NCBI GenBank assembly: GCA_036897095.1
Contig: JAYMSP010002141.1
Span: 1 to 26,036, forward strand
Origin: Plantago elongata
Taxonomy: Eukaryota; Streptophyta; Magnoliopsida; Lamiales; Plantaginaceae
DNA: 26,036 nt
Reading direction: 5' to 3'
Of this stretch, positions 1 to 9,525 are shown piece after piece. Each line of letters begins with the position of its first letter. The first letter of the stretch is position 1. The position numbers were made by a program, and so were the translations under genes. The notes beneath the pieces were generated by a model. That model had not been told where the DNA came from. It did not search any database and saw nothing but the letters and a program-made list of their open reading frames with translations.

Positions 1-444
1 CTAACGTATTCATTAGTCTATCACTAGCACAAAAGAAATTTTTGTCGCCCCATGATCCATCTGGGAGTTGATTTTGCGCAATCCACTGAAGACTAGAAGG
101 AAACTGAGGGGCATCATGTCCATCAATATCCTTGATAAGAGCAATCCATGCTGTATCATAGGGAGACACACTTATTCGCCCATCCCCCATTGAACTCAGC
201 AAGTTTTTAATGTACAAAATATAATCTTCTGTTGTAACAGTCACCTTCATTAAACAAAAGAATACGATTATTCAACATGATAAAACTGGTTAATGTGTTA
301 TGGCTAATTAACAGACTGAGAATGGCTGTTTACCCTTTCAAGAAGGTCATCAGCGGTGCGATAATCATCCAGGCGCACTTCAGGTCGAATATTGTTAGAT
401 GCTGCAGATGTATGAGTTAATGGCTCATCACTTTTGAAACTCAT
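1..444 (-). CDS. CPS: Class II diterpene synthase (copalyl diphosphate synthase-like), 5' exons, partial
   Basis: Two exons read on the minus strand and join in phase. The first is 444-334 (donor GG|GTAAAC); the second is 244-1 (acceptor AAG|GTGACT) and runs off the window. Visible motifs are [19 protein letters not shown], then [20 protein letters not shown] and DRLMNTL. These are the N-terminal gamma/beta-domain signatures of plant class II diterpene cyclases, which protonate geranylgeranyl diphosphate in plastids to give copalyl-type diphosphates for gibberellins or labdane-related metabolites. The DxDD catalytic motif lies outside the window. The SPYDTAW variant and the short linker resemble mint-family specialised enzymes. 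The ATG at 444-442 would give a protein without a transit peptide. An in-frame TAG lies 33-31 nt upstream, so an upstream leader exon is expected but not certain. Family call is firm; product stereochemistry and functionality cannot be judged. Confidence 0.88.
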
Positions 445-1176
445 TAACAAAATGTTTAAGATTAGATTAGAGTACTAGCTGGGATCACCTGGATAGTTAC
501 TCAGAATTGATATTTTGTTGGAAACATGTTCTTGTTGGAAGAAACATTTGCTTTGATTCTTCAAACCTGTACCTAATTTAATTTGCAGGAGAAAGATGAA
601 ACAGAATTAGTTGAACTTTAATTTGATAAAGTAATTACATACGACTAATCATGAACTGAAATAAAGAACAGCTAACTACCATAGTACCAGGTTACTAACT
701 CAGGACTATAAAACGAAATACAACTTAAACATATTTTTACAACTGAAAACGTGTGAGACAAAAAATCTATCCCGTGTTAACACTGTTATAATTTATTCAC
801 CATTTCTTTTACTTTGTTCAATATGTTATCAACTCTATCACTATATCTACTGCTATTGTTTCTATTTGTTCTTAAAATCTGTATTCCGTCAATGAATTTT
901 TTTAATAAACGCTAAAAATGAAAGTGGCAGAGTATTGTTACCCCTTACCAATGATAAACCGTCCAGCAGGTGGAGAGCGACGAAGTGAGACCGTTGGGCA
1001 ATACCAAATGCGGAAGGCGAACATTATTGTGATTTGTGAGGCAATCAAGGCAACTAATACTCCTTTGGGTGCCATATTATAGGACGGTACGAGTAAATTT
1101 ATATAGATACTACCATCATAAATTATTACTACAAGTAGTATACACATCCCTGTCATTAATAAAAATTTTAAGGTTG
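445..1176 (-). other. Upstream region of the diterpene synthase, with a possible leader exon
   Basis: This AT-rich stretch should hold the promoter and the transit-peptide exon or first intron of the diterpene synthase. One candidate leader exon on the minus strand starts with an ATG at 1075-1073. It encodes about 42 residues beginning MAPKGVLVALIAS and containing SLRRSPPAGR, and ends at a good donor (G|GTAAGG, exon end 949). Its splice phase (1) does not match the only plausible acceptor before the next exon, so I do not accept it as the real exon. No other gene is seen. Confidence 0.25.
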
Positions 1177-1181
1177 ACTTG
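1177..1181. repeat. Left target-site duplication (ACTTG) of the LTR element
   Basis: ACTTG lies directly before the TG that opens the 5' LTR at 1182 and is repeated exactly at 4575-4579 after the 3' LTR. A 5-bp duplication is the usual product of retroviral-type integrase. Confidence 0.93.
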
Positions 1182-1786
1182 TGATACGATCCCGCTAAGG
1201 CCAAGTCGATCTAGCTTTCGATTTGAGGATTAAGTTTTGTTTATGTTCTTAGTATTACTTGGACAATGGTTTGATGTTATTTATGGTTTGGATTATTTAT
1301 TGATAGTTAAGTATACTTGGCTAGGAAGATTATTGTTAGAGTAAGTCTTACTAGCTAAGTAGAGCATCTGGTTAGGGGATTCTTAACGGGTCAAGCCCAT
1401 AGTAGTTGTAGAGGTTATAAATACCTCAATCCCCTTTTCAGTCTAAGATGAATGATGAGTTTCTGAGTAGAACTGAGAGTTCTCCGCCAGATGTCTCGAG
1501 AAGGTATACTGTTTAGTACTTAAGTGTACCCCGGGATAAATTCTAGAGAATAGGCGTATCTTTGATTGCGGTAAGTCTCATGGATAAGTGGCTATGTATT
1601 ATTGTGTGCTAGCCAATCTACTCCGTCTAGAGATATAGGGTTGCTTGTGCTCTTTAGCAATGTAATCGTGTAGATCTGGAGTTTATCTCGTAGAATACAT
1701 CTTTGGTGTTCTAAGCCTTATATGGTGCATAAGGGTATTTGGGTGGATTAGCTGATTAGTAGCCAAATCTATCCGGGTACCTAACA
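1182..1786 (+). repeat. 5' long terminal repeat
   Basis: Matches 3950-4574 along its length. Compared with the 3' copy it lacks a short block just after TGATACGATCCCGC (the ATCGTATCGATGACC stretch of the 3' LTR) and a few bases near 1457. It starts TG and ends CA. Confidence 0.93.
1416..1423 (+). promoter_or_regulatory. TATA box of the 5' LTR
   Basis: TATAAATA lies about 235 bp into the LTR and is conserved at the matching place in the 3' LTR. It is the likely start-site element for the genomic transcript. Confidence 0.6.
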
Positions 1787-1788
1787 TT

Positions 1789-1801
1789 TGATATCTAGAG
1801 C
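1789..1801 (+). other. Degenerate primer-binding site (initiator-Met tRNA type)
   Basis: TGATATCTAGAGC begins two bases after the 5' LTR. It aligns to the plant consensus TGGTATCAGAGC with one substitution and one inserted base. Position and similarity support a primer site that has decayed or diverged. Confidence 0.65.
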
Positions 1802-1868
1802 CTGGTCCATATGCATGGGCTTGGGTTAAGGGAAAATTTATATTTAAAAACTTAGGTTTACTTTCTAT

Positions 1869-2824
1869 ATGGAAAGTGGAGGGAAACCTATAAAAGTGGA
1901 AAGCAAAGAGAAACCTAGCCACTCTTCACTGTGGCCGATTTCTACTGCTCCAAGTAAGAAGATGATTTCGGCTTCTTCAAGCATGAGGAATGGAGGTGAT
2001 TCAAGCAACAAGGTTTTGGATAGCGGGACGGGCGGTCCTCATGGTATGGGTAGACTGCTTTTGAGAAGGCATAGGATTGAACTAATGAACCAACAAGGTA
2101 GGAGGAACATTTTAGCTTACCGTGACTGGTCCGGAAAGCAAGAGGAGACAGCCGCAAGGTGGCAGCACGCTGCCCGGAGCATCGAAGGAAGGATGGAACT
2201 GCGCTGGCAGTTCCGCACATCCAGCGTGCCAATCGCGCTGCTGTCCAGGCGCGACAGCGCGCCGCAGCCGCGACCCAGCAGCATCATCGCTGCCGCTACC
2301 GGACCGAGCGCGTCGAGGGGTGAGGCAGACAAGGAAGAAGAAGAAAGAAAGAGAAGAGGAAAAGAAAAGGAAAGTGAACAAGAAGAAAAAGGATGGAGGA
2401 AAGAAAAGATGGCTTTGGGAATGCTCGAAGATACAAGACATCCATCGTCTTTGCGTTTCTGGTCAAGGATCAAAGGTATCTCTAAAAATATCATTGTTGT
2501 TATTGATAGTGGGGCTTCAAAGAATTATGTGACTTCATTGTTCATAAGAAAATTTGGAGCACCTGGATTCCGTGATCTTGATAGCGACATGGTTGTGACT
2601 GCTACTGGTGAGAGTATCCAAAGCATGTATCGATATGACGGTGATAAGGCTCCCTTAATGGAGACGAGTTTGAACTTTCAGTTTATGAACTTTCACTGCT
2701 AACTAATGAGGAGGATTTGGTATTGGGCATGCCATGGTTGGCAAACAACAGACCTATGAAGATTGACTGCAGGGCTAGGTGCTTGCATGGGCTGTTTGTG
2801 GATAAGGTCATGCGCTGTCTAGAG
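1869..2824 (+). pseudogene. LTR-element ORF 1: basic/charged region plus first retropepsin-like domain, frameshifted
   Basis: The open part (1869-2702, 277 codons) starts with an ATG 82 bp after the LTR. It has a Ser/Lys-rich start, an Arg-rich middle with WRW-like aromatic residues, and a strongly charged Glu/Lys tract (about residues 152-181). Its C-terminal part holds IVVIDSGASKNYV (Asp213-Ser-Gly), the active-site loop of a retropepsin. The second half of that domain, with LVLGMPWLANN, continues in another frame from about 2690 to a TGA at 2827-2829, so a frameshift breaks the domain just before 2702. No zinc knuckle (CCHC) and no recognisable capsid motif is visible. The Asp protease would normally mature Gag-Pol. 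Here it is probably inactive because the domain is split. Charged-region function unknown. Confidence 0.6.
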
Positions 2825-2911
2825 AACTGAGAGGAGCATATGTTGGTTAACTGGGAACCAACTAACATTTGAGAGATTGGAGAGTGCTCAGTTGATTGTA
2901 TCCACACAAGG

Positions 2912-3940
2912 TTGTGGAACCTGAGACCCCTCAGCTTGATGGAGCTAAGGAGGAGACCTGAGGTCGTGAGTAGCGCTTCGCTACACTTCCTAGGACTCGT
3001 GGAGGGGCAAGCTATGGACATCGTGATGGATACTGGAGCTGGATTGAACTACGTGTCCGAAGTTGTGGTGCGACGTCTAGGATGGCCAATGGATGAAGCA
3101 CCGAGAGCAAGGAGGGTAAGGACTGGAACTGACGCCATCTTGAAGTGCACACAAAGGTATGGAGGTGTTCGTGTTATTATACATCATATTGAGTTTACTA
3201 TTACTCTATATGTTCTGCCTGAGTGCACGAGGGAGGTTATACTGGGAATGCTGTGGTTGGAGGGATTGGGTCCTATTGAGCTGGACGCTAGGAACCGAAG
3301 CTTGTCAATTCCATGTCGAGGTCGTGTGTTAAGGCTCAAGGTTGTAGGATTATGTGGCTCTCTTGGGTGCGAATATCAGCCACTTCAGCTAGAAAGAGAG
3401 GAGTCCGATGATTCTGATTTGGGGTACAAGCTCGATGAAGGGAAAACTATTGATGAGAGTAGCGATGACGAGGCTCCACCTCAGAAGAAAGTATGCTACG
3501 TACGCCCAACTGATTCGGTGAACCTCAAGGGGCCGGCTTTGGTGGCAAGGTATGGTCTATGCCGCAAGAACCCGTACCGCTTACATCCTCAAGTGATAAC
3601 CGGAGTCGTGGGATCAGATTATGAGGGTAGCTCCTTGGTTGGCGCACGGAGTGAGAAGGCGGGATCGAACTTGGCTACATATGGGAGTGAGTGGTACAAG
3701 CTGCTCAATGATGTTCCGGAAATAGACCAAGAGGTAGAGAAAATCATACCACCTGTTCTTGAGCCACATGAGGTCCCAGCTGTTGAAGAGATTGAAGATG
3801 ATGAAGATCCTAAGGAAGATCTCAAGCTAGAGGAAGCTGCAAACTTTGACCTGTTGGAGCTTAGAAGGGAAGAATGGGAAATGCACTCTCTCGAGGCTAG
3901 AGTTGAGGTCATCGACCTTGAGGACAAGGTCGATATGTAG
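2912..3940 (+). CDS. LTR-element ORF 2: second retropepsin-like domain with acidic tail
   Basis: This is an open 342-codon frame. Residues 32-133 look like a complete Ty3/gypsy-type aspartic protease monomer. The active-site loop is IVMDTGAGLNYVSEVVVRRLG (Asp40), followed by the flap region, then EVILGMLWLEGLGPIELD (110-125), the usual second hydrophobic signature. The remainder (about 165-342) is acidic, with runs such as EEIEDDEDPKEDLKLEE, and has no recognised domain. The stop falls at the purine tract directly before the 3' LTR. In ordinary gypsy elements reverse transcriptase would follow the protease; none does here. The true start is uncertain because the frame may have been fused to the upstream one in the ancestral element. 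Confidence 0.65.
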   Translation: MWNLRPLSLMELRRRPEVVSSASLHFLGLVEGQAMDIVMDTGAGLNYVSEVVVRRLGWPMDEAPRARRVRTGTDAILKCTQRYGGVRVIIHHIEFTITLYVLPECTREVILGMLWLEGLGPIELDARNRSLSIPCRGRVLRLKVVGLCGSLGCEYQPLQLEREESDDSDLGYKLDEGKTIDESSDDEAPPQKKVCYVRPTDSVNLKGPALVARYGLCRKNPYRLHPQVITGVVGSDYEGSSLVGARSEKAGSNLATYGSEWYKLLNDVPEIDQEVEKIIPPVLEPHEVPAVEEIEDDEDPKEDLKLEEAANFDLLELRREEWEMHSLEARVEVIDLEDKVDM

Positions 3941-3949
3941 GAGGAGAGA
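3939..3949 (+). other. Polypurine tract
   Basis: AGGAGGAGAGA lies immediately before the TG of the 3' LTR, the expected place and composition for the plus-strand primer of reverse transcription. It overlaps the stop of the second frame. Confidence 0.85.
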
Positions 3950-4574
3950 TGATACGATCCCGCATCGTATCGATGACCAAGGCCAAGTCGATCTAGCTTT
4001 CGACTTGAGGATCAAGTTTTGTTTATGTTTTTAGTATTACTTGGACAATGGTTTGATGTTATTTATGGTTTGGATTATTTATTGATAGTTAATTATACTT
4101 GGCTAGGAAGATTATTGTTAGAGTAAGTCTTACTAGCTAAGTAGAGTATCTGGTTAGGGAATTCTTAATGGGTCAAGTCCATAGTAGTTGTAGAGGTTAT
4201 AAATACATAAACCCCCTTCTCAGTTTAAGATGAATGATGAAGATGAGTTTATGAGTAGAACTGAGAGTTCTCCGGTAGATGTCTCGAAGAGGTATATTTT
4301 TTAGTACTTAAGTGTACCCCGGAATAAATCCTAGAGAGTAGGCGTCTCTTTGGTTGCGGAAAGTCTCATGGATAGGTGGCTATGTATTCTTGTGTGCTAG
4401 CCGATCTACTTCGTCTAAAGATATATGGTTGCTTGTGCTCTTTAGCACTGTGATCATGTAGATCTGGAGTTTATCTAGTAGAATACATTTTTTGTGTTCT
4501 AATCCTTATACAGTGCATAATGGTATTTGGGTTGTTTGGCTGATTTGTAGCCAGATCTATTCGGGTACTTAACA
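3950..4574 (+). repeat. 3' long terminal repeat
   Basis: Partner of 1182-1786. It keeps a palindromic start in which GATACGAT and ATCGTATC face each other; the 5' copy has lost this. A TATAAATA box is at 4198-4205. Confidence 0.93.
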
Positions 4575-4579
4575 ACTTG
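4575..4579. repeat. Right target-site duplication (ACTTG)
   Basis: Exact copy of 1177-1181, directly after the CA of the 3' LTR. Confidence 0.93.
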
Positions 4580-6689
4580 AAGTAGTAAAAAATGTAAATT
4601 TGCTATATGTAGTGCCTTAGGACAATTGGTTGACCCGGATGCTGGAGCTGTAGAAAATGTAATTTAGTTGCGAATAAATTTAAAAAGTTAATTTAAATAT
4701 GGGAGGAAAAATATTTTGGGATGAACCGTAAATGTAATTATGACAAAGGAGTCTTTCATTACCATAAAAAAAATAAAAAAATTAAGGGTAAGTTTTTACC
4801 AATTTTTACCACAAAATATGCTTCTCAGTTATACCAAAAACCTAATGTGTTTGGCAAATCTCTTAAAAAATCAGTTATGAAAGAATATAAGGCCGTGACT
4901 TTTGCACTAATATACTATTTTCACTTATGTTTGTATCAATGTTGGTGCAACAGTTCGTGTAACAGAGTAAATAACAGAGCAACGGAATAAACAGAACAAC
5001 AAACATCAAATGATCTTAGCAGGTATATAAGATATATACCTGCGAAGCCTGACGACAAATATCCACTAAAATAGTAATGGACGTACAAAAAGATTCAAGA
5101 AACTTGAATCGCAAAATACTAGTCACAATAGAAAAACGCTATTCTGAATCTATCTATCTATCTAGAATACCTAGCTAGAAGATTCAAAAACTAGTTAAAT
5201 GTGAAAGAGTATCTATGCTATGACAATTGAGTTCGTTGCTTTTCACGAAGTACTCTTCACGTTGAACTTGATCAGGTATATATAGATCTTCAATCTGCAC
5301 GATCAAGCTCATGAGTTTTGTTACTTATTTGTTGCTTATCCTTATCTTGATCAAGAGTCCACAAGATCTTAACTATCAAGAGTCATTTGCTTCTTGTTCA
5401 CTTCAAGAAACCATCTGATCTTGATATCTTTTAAGATATAAGAAGACTCCTGCATGCTACAAAGACTAAAACACAGGTGGAACTAATAACTATTAGTGAA
5501 ATAGTAATTAAACCGAATTAATTTAAAGTGTATAAAATCGAATCGGTGAATATTATAGAAACTGTTGTAGTAACATTATAAAAAATCAAAAAATAGTATT
5601 GTCATTATTGAGAATCTGGTGTTTAGCTCATACTACAAGTTATCAACTAACTAGTTAAATCATGATATTATGTCGTGATTTCGGTCCATAATAAAGGACA
5701 AAACAACATAAAATTTATTCATTTGGCGCTACCTTATCAATTTGATCTATTTATTTTTTAATGAAAGTTGTTCTATTTATGTCTCCTTATTTGATGAATA
5801 GCTAATGATTTGATAAATTTCTTGATATATATATTTTTTGTATGAATAATTATACCAACACACACCTAAATGTTTGTTGTATTCTCCCAATAACAATGTT
5901 TTCTACATACGATCGAAGTCATACGTTACATGAAGTTGACCTAGGATCGATATGATGATTTAATGACACCATATTTTATTTAATTAGATTAAGTGAAGAT
6001 CCATTTAGATGATTCTTTCTGTTATCCTGGCTTGCAAACAAAAAAATTCAGCACGTAATAATCCGGGACCAACTGAGTATATCTCATTTTGCATTACTAT
6101 CTGGCGAATAAAATGATTTAAACTAGAACTCAATATGATTACTTTGTTCTCACTTGTTATTGAAGAATGTATTTGAAAATAAGTATATATTTGGATGATT
6201 TCAACAAATCGGATATATACTAATTCGATACAAAAAGACTATAAAGTCATACATACTACGCTCTATCAAATTGAATTAAGTCTTCATAAGTCTAGGTTCG
6301 AATAACAACTCTATATATCCGGCTTCTAATAATATCATTTCCCCATTATAATTACATTTGGAAGTATGATTTTAAAAGGTTGATGCCTTGGCATATAGTC
6401 GTTTCCAATGTTTTGATGCCTTTGGCCATACATGGAAATGATATCATATTATCATGGTACATATGTGCAGGGAATCTATATGAACGGACTCTTTCCGCGA
6501 AGAGGTTGGATTGGGATTAATTAAGTCAAATTGACTTATTTAAAGTGTCTTCTCCTGAGTCAACTTCGAGAGAAAACGTAATCTATATGAAGTTATGAAC
6601 TGAGTCTTGGTATAATTTAAAATGAGTCCATTCAATTTAAGTAATTTGCAATGCATACTACGAAACAAGATTTGTTTGAAATTTTAAAC
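4580..6689. other. Intergenic AT-rich DNA, no gene recognised
   Basis: No coding exon is supported. The 4940-5480 part starts TGTTGG on the plus strand and reads like a Copia-type LTR, with a TATATATA run at 5277-5284. I could not find a matching far end or target duplication, so I do not call it a solo LTR. A perfect 11-nt inverted repeat forms a stem at 5019-5043 (GCAGGTATATA facing TATATACCTGC). A short TCTA run is at 5149-5163. Confidence 0.5.
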
Positions 6690-7285
6690 GTTACGATTAG
6701 GGGTGGGCATAATTGCCCCAATCCGATAATCCAATCCTAGAATTTGATAATCTGATCTGAATCACTCCGACTCCAAAACTTCAGGTTGAATTTCGGATTG
6801 AGATTTTTTATAATCTCGAATTTTGACGATTCGATCCGTAAAATTTGCAAATTATCCGATCCAATCCGATACATATATAATATATGTATATAATTTATAT
6901 AATTCTATATATATGATTATTTTTATGTTTTACTAGAGTAAAAACCCTAATTATGCATAATTTATTGTCATGAATTTGATATGAAATACGTGTAATACTT
7001 AGAATTTACACTTTTGGATGCTCAAATTTGTATGTGTTGTTTAATCTTTTGTCTTTTTACGTTTAAGGCATAGAAATTAGAGTTTGTGGTGTGAAAAAAA
7101 TTAAATTATATTCTAATATTTCGGACTATAGGAGTGTAGGAGATTTAACCGGTCCGAACTCGGATTAATCCGAAATTGATCCATAAGCTTCGGATTAGAT
7201 TATGGATTAACATATTATTGATCCGAATTCGAAAAATCAAATTAGATTGGTTCGGATTAATTCGATGCCCACCCCTAGTCACAAC
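6690..7285. mobile_element. hAT-like MITE with 13-bp terminal inverted repeats (element 6698-7277)
   Basis: TAGGGGTGGGCAT at 6698-6710 is repeated in perfect inverted form at 7265-7277. The flanking 8-mers are GTTACGAT and GTCACAAC. They match at five positions, and every mismatch is a C/T or G/A transition, as expected from deamination of an old 8-bp duplication. Both subterminal parts are rich in 'ATCCGA' and 'GGATTAAT' words. There is no coding capacity in its 580 bp. The 8-bp duplication and short terminal repeats starting TAGGGGTG fit the hAT superfamily. The same family recurs at 12984-14052. Confidence 0.78.
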
Positions 7286-8235
7286 TGAATTATTCCCTTC
7301 CATTTCTAATATAAAACACAAATTAAGATAACTCTCTCTCCATAGATAGTCATGGTAATATTTTGAGAGGATCATTTACATAAACACCCTTAAACACCCT
7401 TTACTAGATTGTCAAATTACAAATACATGCCGCTATTTGAACAATTAAATATAAACCCAATTTTTCAATCCGGCGATTACGTGTTAGAAAAGCTGAGTTG
7501 TCTGCTTGCTTGGCATGATGTGGAAAATTAAAAAAAAAAACAAAAGCAAAACAAAAAGGATTGGGAGAATTAAAACAGAAGACATATCGTCTTCTTCCTC
7601 ATTCACCGGCCAAAATAAAAAAATCACCATCTCCTGCTTCCGTAATCCCTAACGAAGGAGATTTTGATGTAATGAAAAGTATCTAAACCATCCATGACAA
7701 TTTTCGACTGGTTAATCGTTGCTTGGTGGACTGCTCAAAATTGGGGAAGAAAGACTAGGGTTTGCGTAATGACATTGGAGACAAAAGATTGGTGAGTATA
7801 CTTTCTTCAATTTTAGTGTGTATTTCTTGTTCGTATACTGTAATTAGTTGCTAGATGTGAGCAATTTCATCTTAGATCGTTGTTTGTGTACGAAAATAGG
7901 GTTTCGAACGTTAAACATCTGATTTTTTTCGATTTTTTTTCAGAGTCAAAATTGAGGGCACATGAACCAAACACAAAAATCTATAATCCTAAACAAAATT
8001 TGTGAACCCTAAAGTTTTGACAATTAGTTAAGGTTTATGTGACAAGTAGTTAAGGTTTTAATAAGTAATGATTAAGGTTTACGTTCAGGTTTTTTTGATT
8101 AGTTGTTAAGTAACGTTGAAGCATATCCTTTGAATAAAATGGTGAACCACATAATCGCCGGACATATAAAAAATAAATTCAGGTTATTATATAGAACAAT
8201 ATAAGTTCAAGTGTAACAATGTAGATGTTCTATCA

Positions 8236-8296
<61 letters not shown>

Positions 8297-8339
8297 AACC
8301 TTAGCAGAAACACTCAATAACCTAAACGACTTTCCAAAT
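7286..8339. other. Intergenic DNA, no supported gene
   Basis: Mostly AT-rich. Around 7770-7795 a short start-like stretch (ATGACATTGGAG, then GATTG|GTGAGT) follows a 'TAGGGTTTGCG' leader. It looks like a first plant exon with a good donor, but no downstream exon can be joined, so it is not called. The rest shows nothing except the microsatellite listed separately. Confidence 0.4.
8237..8294. repeat. (TACA)n microsatellite
   Basis: About 14 uninterrupted copies of the tetranucleotide TACA, ending at CATATAAACC. Simple repeat, likely length-variable between individuals. Confidence 0.97.
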
Positions 8340-8832
8340 AAATATTAACGGGAGAAATGCAAAATTGGTCCTCTAAATGATCGTCCTGTTCGAATATGGT
8401 CCTTTTTTTTTCGTGTTTGCAAAATACGGACTAAAAGGACCTAACGGCTAGTTTTTTGACGAATTTGGATTTCGTTTTTGGTCATATGCTGACTGAATTC
8501 GTGACATGGATGAAATTCGTTAAAAAAAATTCACGGGCGAATGTTTACTCTTGCAATCTCGATTTCAATCATGATAAAAAAAGTTTGGTTATTAAACGTC
8601 CTTAAGTACAAGTATGTATTCCTTATACTACTTTAGTGTCCTCATCAAAAATAGGTTATATCTCTTAGGCAGTAACACTTTTTAAGAAAATAGTTTTAAT
8701 AACAAAAAAAGAGTTTAAAGCTTCTATTTTATCTAGAATCACGTAGATCACGAACGAAATGGCTATTACCTAAACTATTATGCTACAAGAAAAGTTATCC
8801 CCTTGCAATTTTGGTTCTTTGCTGAGTGGGCG

Positions 8833-9010
8833 GATCTGGGAAGGAGACAGATCGGAGACGGTGGTGGTTGAAGGTGGAGAGTGGTGGTGGACAGATCTGG
8901 GAGGGAGACAGATCGGAGACGGTGGTTGTTAAAGGTGGAGGGTGGTGGTGGGCCGATCTGGGAGGAAGAAGAAGGGCTCGGTGGTGGCGGATGGTGGTCG
9001 TTTCCACTAG
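8833..9010. repeat. 61-bp tandem repeat; left arm of the fold-back
   Basis: Units begin with GATCTGGGA at 8833, 8894 and 8955, a spacing of exactly 61 bp. The second and third units pair, in inverted form, with about 9385-9515. The repeats are purine- and GGT-rich. Confidence 0.85.
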
Positions 9011-9252
9011 AATCGCCCGAAATCTTCGAAATTGATCGGAATCGTTCCCGAAAACGACCGGAATCGTGACTGACAAGGTTGGAAATCCGAAACGAAAAAC
9101 AGGGGGAGATGTAAATTGATTTGGGGATGGAGACGAGCGGAATCACGAAATCGATCGGAATCTCGGTGCCGAAATCGACCGATATCGCGAATTGTAAGGA
9201 TTGGGAATTCGAAATGAAAACAAAGGAGATGTAAATCGATTTGGGAATGGAG
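9007..9252. repeat. About 120-bp direct tandem duplication inside the fold-back
   Basis: The segments ending at 9132 and at 9252 both run from 'ATCGGAATC' words through GAGATGTAAAT(T/C)GATTTGGG to ATGGAG. The second unit (9133-9252) is 120 bp. Identity is roughly 75-80% by eye. It forms the spacer between the two inverted arms. Confidence 0.75.
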
Positions 9253-9384
9253 AACGCCCACCACCACAGAGCCATCTTCTTCCTTCCAGATCCGCTCGCC
9301 ACCACCGCGGCCTTCTTCTTCAGGTTCGAATCCGCCGCCGCCGCCTAAACCCTTCTTCTTCAGTTTCAGTTCCACCCGCTGCCG

Positions 9385-9525
9385 CCCACCACCACGGAGC
9401 CCTTCTTCTTCCTCCCAGATCCGCCCTCCACCACCCTCCACCTTCAACCACCACCGTCTCCGATCTGTCTCCCTCCCAGATCCGCCCACCACCACCTTCA
9501 ACCTCCGATCTGTCTCTGTAACATG
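9385..9525. repeat. Right arm of the fold-back
   Basis: The reverse complement of this CCA-rich stretch matches about 8875-8993 at an estimated 90% or better. It includes the GGAGGGAGACAGATCGGAG and GGAGGAAGAAGAAGGGCTC blocks. The arms are separated by roughly 400 bp. Confidence 0.8.

Larger units (their letters stand above)
1182..4574 (+). mobile_element. Complete non-autonomous LTR retrotransposon (protease-like only), 3393 bp
   Basis: The element has two near-identical LTRs (605 and 625 bp) that begin TGATACG and end AACA. Its flanks are a perfect 5-bp duplication, ACTTG. A degenerate initiator-Met primer-binding site follows the 5' LTR and a purine tract (3939-3949) precedes the 3' LTR. 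About 2.16 kb lies between the LTRs. It contains two retropepsin-like coding segments and no reverse transcriptase, RNase H or integrase motif in any frame. The LTRs differ at very roughly 7-9% of positions by eye, so the insertion is not recent. The protease segments resemble Ty3/gypsy retropepsins (D(S/T)GA and LGM.WL motifs). Movement must have relied on enzymes supplied by another element. It sits about 740 bp upstream of the diterpene synthase exons. Confidence 0.93.

Noticed and set aside
938..1204. Minus-strand open frame of 88 codons with hydrophobic stretches
   Set aside because: It runs from inside the LTR into flanking DNA, so its N-terminal part is transposon sequence. Only the 949-1075 portion could be a leader exon, and its splice phase does not fit.
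2117..2494. Minus-strand frames opposite the first LTR-element coding region
   Set aside because: Ser/Phe/Leu-rich antisense shadow of the charged Glu/Lys tract; no start context or domain.
4940..5480. Possible Copia solo LTR starting TGTTGG
   Set aside because: No matching CA end followed by the left-flank 5-mer ATCAA could be found, and no second copy exists in the window.
8237..8294. Regular array resembling a CRISPR or satellite
   Set aside because: A uniform 4-bp TACA repeat with no spacers; a simple microsatellite in a plant genome.
9315..9335. TTCGAATCC similar to a tRNA T-loop
   Set aside because: No acceptor stem, D-loop or anticodon arm around it; it lies inside the fold-back repeats.
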